From Leptospira barantonii (lineage in GTDB: Bacteria > Spirochaetota > Leptospiria > Leptospirales > Leptospiraceae): a stretch of 64,000 nucleotides of DNA. Shown in pieces: positions 57,607-64,000 of this stretch. Position numbers and translations under genes: made by a program. The notes beneath the pieces are model-generated. The model worked only from the letters and a program-made list of their open reading frames with translations. It had not been told where the DNA came from and did no database searches. Numbering within the stretch: the stretch's first letter is position 1; each line of letters begins with the position of its first letter. The DNA is taken from assembly GCF_002811925.1 (NCBI RefSeq), contig NZ_NPDS01000008.1:1-64000 (forward strand), written 5' to 3'.

Positions 57607-59179
57607 GTCCGAGCAAAAAGCAGGTTCCGATTCCGAATGGAACGAGCAAGGTAAAACTCCAACCCGTCCATTTTCCGACGACGAGCGTGAAAGCCGGCGT
57701 AAGCCCGATCGCCAATGACGCAAAAGAATCCCTTAAATTCTGCATATAAGAAAACCATTGTATTCTTCCGCTGAGGAAAACCGCGATGATCGGACCGACC
57801 GTATAAGACGCGATCGAAAGCCCGAGTTCCACAAGACCCGTTTTACCCGCGGTCAAAAATAAGGGAAGAAGAGAACTCAGAAGAAGAATCATTCCCCAGA
57901 AAAGACTCAAGGTCCCCGAGCCGAATTTTTCGATTTTCAAATCCACCTTTGTGGTCAACGAAAGAGAATTGATCGAACTGGAAAGTGTGGACATCGCGGA
58001 AGCCAAGATTGCGGCCAACAAAAACCCGGTTACGGGGGAAGGAACCTCTTCCAAGATGAATTTGGAAAACACCTTATCTTTCGGAAGGGAAGAACCTTCA
58101 TAATAAAAATATAATAGAACTCCGATACTCAAAAATAAAACGAACTGAAAGAACACGAAAATTCCCGAGGAGATCATCGCTTTTTTCGCGTCTGCTTCGG
58201 ATCTGCAGGCAAGAACCCTTTGTACGAACATTTGATCGACTCCGTGGGTTCCCAGAGTCAAAAGAATTCCTCCGATGATCGCAGTCGGAATAAAATACGC
58301 GGAAGAATAATCGGTCCATTCAAAAATTCTTAACTTGTTCGCGTTGTTCGCTTTTTGAAAAAGAAGACCGAGATCGAAACCTCTTTCCAACAAAAGAGAA
58401 CCCAGATAAAAAAGAGAAAAGATTCCACCGGCGACGTAGATCAAAAACTGAATCGAATCGACCCAAACAACGGAACGAAAGCCGCCTTGCACCGTATAAA
58501 GAATGGTGATTCCGGAAATCAAAAGAAGACTTAAGATTTCGATTTGAAGTGTGGAGATCTCGAAAGAGCCGTATTGTTTTAAAAAAACTTCGAGAAGAAT
58601 CGCAACCGGAATCGCGGACGCGTACATTCTCACCCCGTCTCCTAAAATCCGAGTGAGTTTGAACAAAAAGGTAACCGTTTTTTGGGAAACTTTTCCGTAA
58701 CGGATTCCCACCCATTCATACACGGAAATAAAACCGGATTGGTAATACATAGGAATGAAAAGCCTCGCGACGAGAATTCTCCCGAGAACAAAACCCAAAC
58801 CGAGACCGAGAAACGTAAGATTCCCGGAATAACTCAAACCGGGTATGTTTAAAAAAGTAAGAGTGGAGGTTTCCGTCGCGACGATGGAAAAGCTGAGAGG
58901 AATCCAGGAAAGTTCTCGTCCCGCCAGAAAATACGAGGAAGAATCCTTGTCTTTTTTTCTAGAAGTAAACCAACCCGAAAAAAGAACCAGTGCAACATAT
59001 AAAAGCAGAACGATTAAATCTAGAAACGAAAAGTGCATAATCAGGCAGAATTGACCGTTGTAGGATCGAGAAAACTCTTTTTCAAGGACGCGATGTTGTT
59101 CACACGAATTCCGCGAAAGAATGAATTCGGAATTATAAAATGTCGGCTCGATTTTCTAAAATCAAAACCCCGGAATCGA

Positions 59180-59201
59180 AAATCAAATGACGATTTGATT
59201 T
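59180..59201. promoter_or_regulatory. Perfect 9-bp inverted repeat between symporter and thrB
   Basis: AAATCAAAT (59180-59188), GACG, ATTTGATTT (59193-59201). It lies in the 223-base divergent gap between the symporter and thrB starts and could be an operator for one or both. The gap holds no other supported gene. Confidence 0.4.
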
Positions 59202-59261
59202 GGAGAGAAATCTTGGTCGTATCTTTTGCGAACTTCTGCGCGGAAGTTTCGCTTTTACACT

Positions 59262-60227
<966 letters not shown>

Positions 60228-60232
60228 AGTTC

Positions 60233-60886
60233 TTATTCTTCCTCGTCTCCGCCGCTTCTTTCTTCCTTTCCGAACGCATAGAGTCCCTTTTTGATCGGGG
60301 TTCTCCGGTTGAGACCGGGATGAATTTTCGTAACCGTAAAGATAAAACGCATTCTTTCCTTTCCGAAGTTGTTGATGAAAAACTCGGAAGAAAGACTGAT
60401 CTCGAAATACTGAATCATTCTTTCCTTAACCACTTTATCCGAAATCCGGAAATCGGCCTTTTTACCGATGACCTCGTAACTATCCAGTTTTTCGGCGGAT
60501 TCCATTTTGGAGAAGGTCGGCATTGCGGGAGGTTTGAAAAGTACGGGAGAATTTCGTAATATTTGAATTTCGTAATCTTCCGTGTCCTTCGCCTTTTTTA
60601 CGTTGAATACGAGATGATTGTCCGAGATCGCGTTGCAATAGGTGCGGATATCGCCCGAGGTTTGACCCACGCTGAACCGCACGTTTCTCTGACTTTCGGA
60701 AACCACAAGAACGAAACGATCTCCTTCTTCGGGAGGGGTTCCGGCTCCGGCGCTTCCTTTTTTAAGCGCGGGATAAATCACTTCCTGGAAAAATATAAAG
60801 GCGAGGCCCGCAAACGCGCCAAGGCCCGCAAAGATTAAAAGAATGTCGAGACCGACCGTGTAGATAAGAGCGAGAATCAAAAACAA
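60233..60886 (-). CDS. Hypothetical membrane protein
   Basis: 217 residues with a TTG start, AGAGAAG 5 bases upstream. One long or two short hydrophobic segments (about 2-33: LILALIYTVGLDILLIFAG, FAGLAFIFFQEVIYPAL) anchor a soluble domain (about 50-205), beta-rich with FVLVVSESQRNVRFSVG and RFIFTVTKIHPGLNRR. I cannot name it. It begins nine bases after the small gene upstream, so the two form an operon. Confidence 0.72.
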   Translation of the reverse strand: MFLILALIYTVGLDILLIFAGLGAFAGLAFIFFQEVIYPALKKGSAGAGTPPEEGDRFVLVVSESQRNVRFSVGQTSGDIRTYCNAISDNHLVFNVKKAKDTEDYEIQILRNSPVLFKPPAMPTFSKMESAEKLDSYEVIGKKADFRISDKVVKERMIQYFEISLSSEFFINNFGKERMRFIFTVTKIHPGLNRRTPIKKGLYAFGKEERSGGDEEE

Positions 60887-60895
60887 AATTCTTCT

Positions 60896-61225
<330 letters not shown>

Positions 61226-61427
61226 AAACCCGAACCTCCTTTAAAATCGCCTTCGGATTTACGTTCGATCCGAAAGTCTCTCTATTAAAACTATCGGTAA
61301 TAGGGGATTCACTTTAGTTTTTTTTAGGATTTTTTTACAAAGATCGTTCGGTTTTTCGGAAATTTGCACGGCTTGCAAAGAATTTAGAATTTCAGTCAAA
61401 CGCAAGAATGGAGCCGGAATTTATCGT

Positions 61428-61460
61428 TTGCCAGAGGACCCGAGGTTTCTAAGCTGGCAA
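61428..61460 (+). promoter_or_regulatory. Hairpin in the 5' leader of the DsbA-like gene
   Basis: TTGCCAG (61428-61434) pairs with CTGGCAA (61454-61460); a smaller inner pairing lies in the 19-base loop. It lies ~50 bases before the ATG at 61510, within the 284-base divergent gap, where no gene is apparent. Its role is unknown. Confidence 0.3.
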
Positions 61461-61509
61461 GTAAGGGAAACAAGACGCCGTTTTTCAAGCCATCGGGAGC
61501 AATATTTCC

Positions 61510-62556
61510 ATGCAAGACATAATCGAGAAATTGAAAGCAAAGGAATTCAGACCTCTGCTCATTCTTTCCGCCGCATTTATCATCTATATCGGTTTCACCA
61601 TTTTACCACTCATTGCTTATTTTACCCCGGACGGTGTCGCCGAGATCAAAGGTAAGAATTATACGATCAAGGATGTTGAAAAAGAAAGTCCGAGAATCGC
61701 ACGTAAATTCTATGCGGAAACGAACGATCGTTTGTATCGAATCCTTTCGGAGTTCGCAAGTAAGAAGGTAGTCGCGCTCGCCGCAAAGGAGCGTAACGTT
61801 TCCGAAAAGGAATTGATGGAGCCGAACGTTCCCGCACCGAGCATCGAGGAAATGCGCGCGATTTACGATCAGTATAAAAATTCTCCCGCGCTCAGAGGAA
61901 AGTCCTTTGATCAAGTGAAGAATGAAATCGAAAACCATCTCATTTCTCAAAAGAAGGAAGAGATCAGAAACAATCTCTTCGGTCAACTCCGCAACGAATA
62001 TAATATTTCCGTAAAGGTGAAGGAACTTCCTCCACTCAAAGACAATACCATTCTCACCGGAAACAATCCTTCCATCGGTCCCGAAAAAGCGAAGGTTACG
62101 ATCATAGAATTTTCCGATTTCGAATGTCCTTTTTGCAAAAGAAGTCAGGACGTAAACGTTCAATTGAGAGCCAAGTATAAGGATCAGATTCGTTGGGTGT
62201 TTAGAGATTATCCTCTTTCGTTTCACCCGAACGCGATGTTCGCGCATATCGCGGCGAATTGCGCCGCTCCTCAAGGAAAGTATTGGGATTTCTTCAACGT
62301 TCTTTTTAACAACTCCGGAAATCTTCCGAAAGAAAGAGTTTTGGATCTTGCAAGAGGCGCAGGGCTTGAAATGAAAACTTTCAGCCAGTGTGTGAACGAT
62401 TCCGCGGTTCGTAAAGAAGTCGAAGCGGATATGGCTGAGGGCGAGAAATACGGAGTCACAGGGACCCCCGCCTTTTTTATAAACGGTATTATGGTGGAAG
62501 GCGCTCAACCGATTGAAGCGTTTACCAAAGTGATCGATCAGGAACTTAAAAATTAA
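61510..62556 (+). CDS. DsbA-like thiol oxidoreductase fused to a SurA-N-like domain
   Basis: 348 residues. An N-terminal membrane anchor (about 15-38) is followed by a ~130-residue helical domain ([16 protein letters not shown]; later [34 protein letters not shown]) like the substrate-binding N-domain of SurA and related chaperones. Then comes a DsbA-type thioredoxin domain with CPFC at 206-209 and cis-Pro [11 protein letters not shown]. So one exported protein combines chaperone and disulfide activity. It lies 26 bases upstream of mdh. The SurA-like part is by pattern, not exact. Confidence 0.85.
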   Translation: MQDIIEKLKAKEFRPLLILSAAFIIYIGFTILPLIAYFTPDGVAEIKGKNYTIKDVEKESPRIARKFYAETNDRLYRILSEFASKKVVALAAKERNVSEKELMEPNVPAPSIEEMRAIYDQYKNSPALRGKSFDQVKNEIENHLISQKKEEIRNNLFGQLRNEYNISVKVKELPPLKDNTILTGNNPSIGPEKAKVTIIEFSDFECPFCKRSQDVNVQLRAKYKDQIRWVFRDYPLSFHPNAMFAHIAANCAAPQGKYWDFFNVLFNNSGNLPKERVLDLARGAGLEMKTFSQCVNDSAVRKEVEADMAEGEKYGVTGTPAFFINGIMVEGAQPIEAFTKVIDQELKN

Positions 62557-62582
62557 AATCAAAAATTAGGAGTCGGCCAAAT

Positions 62583-63563
<981 letters not shown>

Positions 63564-63580
63564 AACCGAATCGAGGTTTT

Positions 63581-64000
63581 TTGAATCTGAATCCTTCAAC
63601 GTTTCTTCAGAAAGCCTCGCTCGTTTTGAAATCCTTGCAAAAGGATTTCTTACTTCGATCCCTGGAAATTCCTTCCGGGGTCGATCTCTCTTCCAACGAT
63701 TATCTCGCTCTTACAAAACATCCCAAGATTATAGAAAGTTTAAAAGAAGGTCTGGATCTATACGGCTCCGGATCCGGCGCTTCCCGTTTGGTGAGCGGTC
63801 ATCGAGATTCTTTTGAAATTGCGGAACGCGTTTGTGCGGAATGGACGGGGACGGAAACCGCTCTTTGGGTTGCGAACGGTTACGCGGCCAATCTTGGGCT
63901 GATCTCCTGCATTGCAAACGCAAAGACGGAAATTTTCACGGACCGACTCAATCACGCTTCGATTCTCGACGGGGTTCGACTTTCCGGAGCCGAAAAAACG
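63581..64000 (+). CDS. bioF: 8-amino-7-oxononanoate synthase-like protein, N-terminal part (cut by window edge)
   Basis: 140 residues are visible from a TTG at 63581, with GAGG 4 bases upstream; the gene runs past the window end. DLSSNDYLAL, YGSGSGASRLVSG and ANGYAANLGLIS are signature segments of alpha-oxoamine synthases (BioF, Kbl, HemA). The N-terminal match is best to BioF, which condenses pimeloyl-thioester with alanine in biotin synthesis. Kbl cannot be ruled out from the fragment. It probably shares a transcript with mdh. Confidence 0.8.
   Translation, partial: MNLNPSTFLQKASLVLKSLQKDFLLRSLEIPSGVDLSSNDYLALTKHPKIIESLKEGLDLYGSGSGASRLVSGHRDSFEIAERVCAEWTGTETALWVANGYAANLGLISCIANAKTEIFTDRLNHASILDGVRLSGAEKT

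Noticed and set aside
61603..62562. 319-residue open frame antisense to the DsbA-like gene
   Set aside because: It lacks a family match, lies wholly inside a confident gene, and its basic, Phe/Arg/His-rich composition is typical of an antisense shadow.

Overview
The window reads as a piece of a Leptospira chromosome (spirochaete). Reasons: spirochaete-type relaxed lipoboxes, E. coli-type GshA next to a separate GshF-like ATP-grasp gene, a SemiSWEET of the kind known from L. biflexa, FecR-domain lipoprotein, flagellar switch genes scattered among metabolic genes, many genes known mainly from leptospires, and palindromic intergenic elements built on GGAACTCC/GAGTTCC cores. G+C looks to be in the mid-40s percent from sampled lines, which would suit one of the more G+C-rich species rather than L. 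interrogans. The species cannot be fixed from the sequence alone.

Layout. 1-8.9 kb: end of fliN; a minus-strand NfeD/SPFH/SPFH membrane operon; a haem-binding-domain protein; argH, a cyclophilin lipoprotein and two unknowns leading into fliM; a ferredoxin. 9.1-15.1 kb: FecR-domain lipoprotein, SemiSWEET, queF divergent from guaA, then an operon of two FMN-barrel (PNPOx-like) proteins and a GAF-adenylyl cyclase. 15.4-22.7 kb: a UPF0598 protein, tRNA-Cys and tRNA-Leu, an O-antigen-ligase-like protein, and a plus-strand run with a GT2 glycosyltransferase, gmhA, an orphan Opp/Dpp-type ATPase and a VWA-like/FHA membrane protein. 22.9-27.9 kb: leuC-leuD, an altered cysteine-synthase-like enzyme and an UPF1-like helicase. 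27.86-28.27 kb is the only gene-free stretch over 300 bases and is full of repeats.

28.3-38.9 kb: NrsF-like anti-sigma divergent from an ECF sigma factor; a FemAB/GNAT-like protein; clpS-clpA; then ggt-gshA-gshF-like ATP-grasp, whose stop codon interlocks tail-to-tail with a glutaredoxin-CGFS glutaredoxin-BolA-BolA set. This is a compact glutathione and Fe-S block. 39-44.4 kb: YadGH-type ABC exporter, an FAD disulfide reductase, a GloB-like hydrolase with an apparent CTG start, a STAS protein and a second MBL hydrolase. 44.5-49.2 kb: glpK, then an operon of lipoprotein, membrane PP2C phosphatase, small protein and a protein with a FliG-C-like segment. 49.2-64 kb: MBOAT acyltransferase, SppA, mutarotase, XPB helicase, aminotransferase, SH3-like protein, esterase, Na+/solute symporter, thrB, two unknowns, a SurA-like/DsbA fusion, mdh, and a truncated bioF-like gene at the edge.

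No insertion sequence, prophage, CRISPR array or rRNA was seen. The least ordinary content is the FMN-barrel/cyclase operon, the FliG-C-like/PP2C operon, the altered cysteine-synthase-like enzyme, the interlocked glutathione block and the two related intergenic elements. Several genes (nfeD, queF, guaA, clpS, clpA, nrsF, thrB, UPF0598, FecR lipoprotein) are given internal starts that fit ribosome binding sites, overlaps or family length better than the longest open frame.
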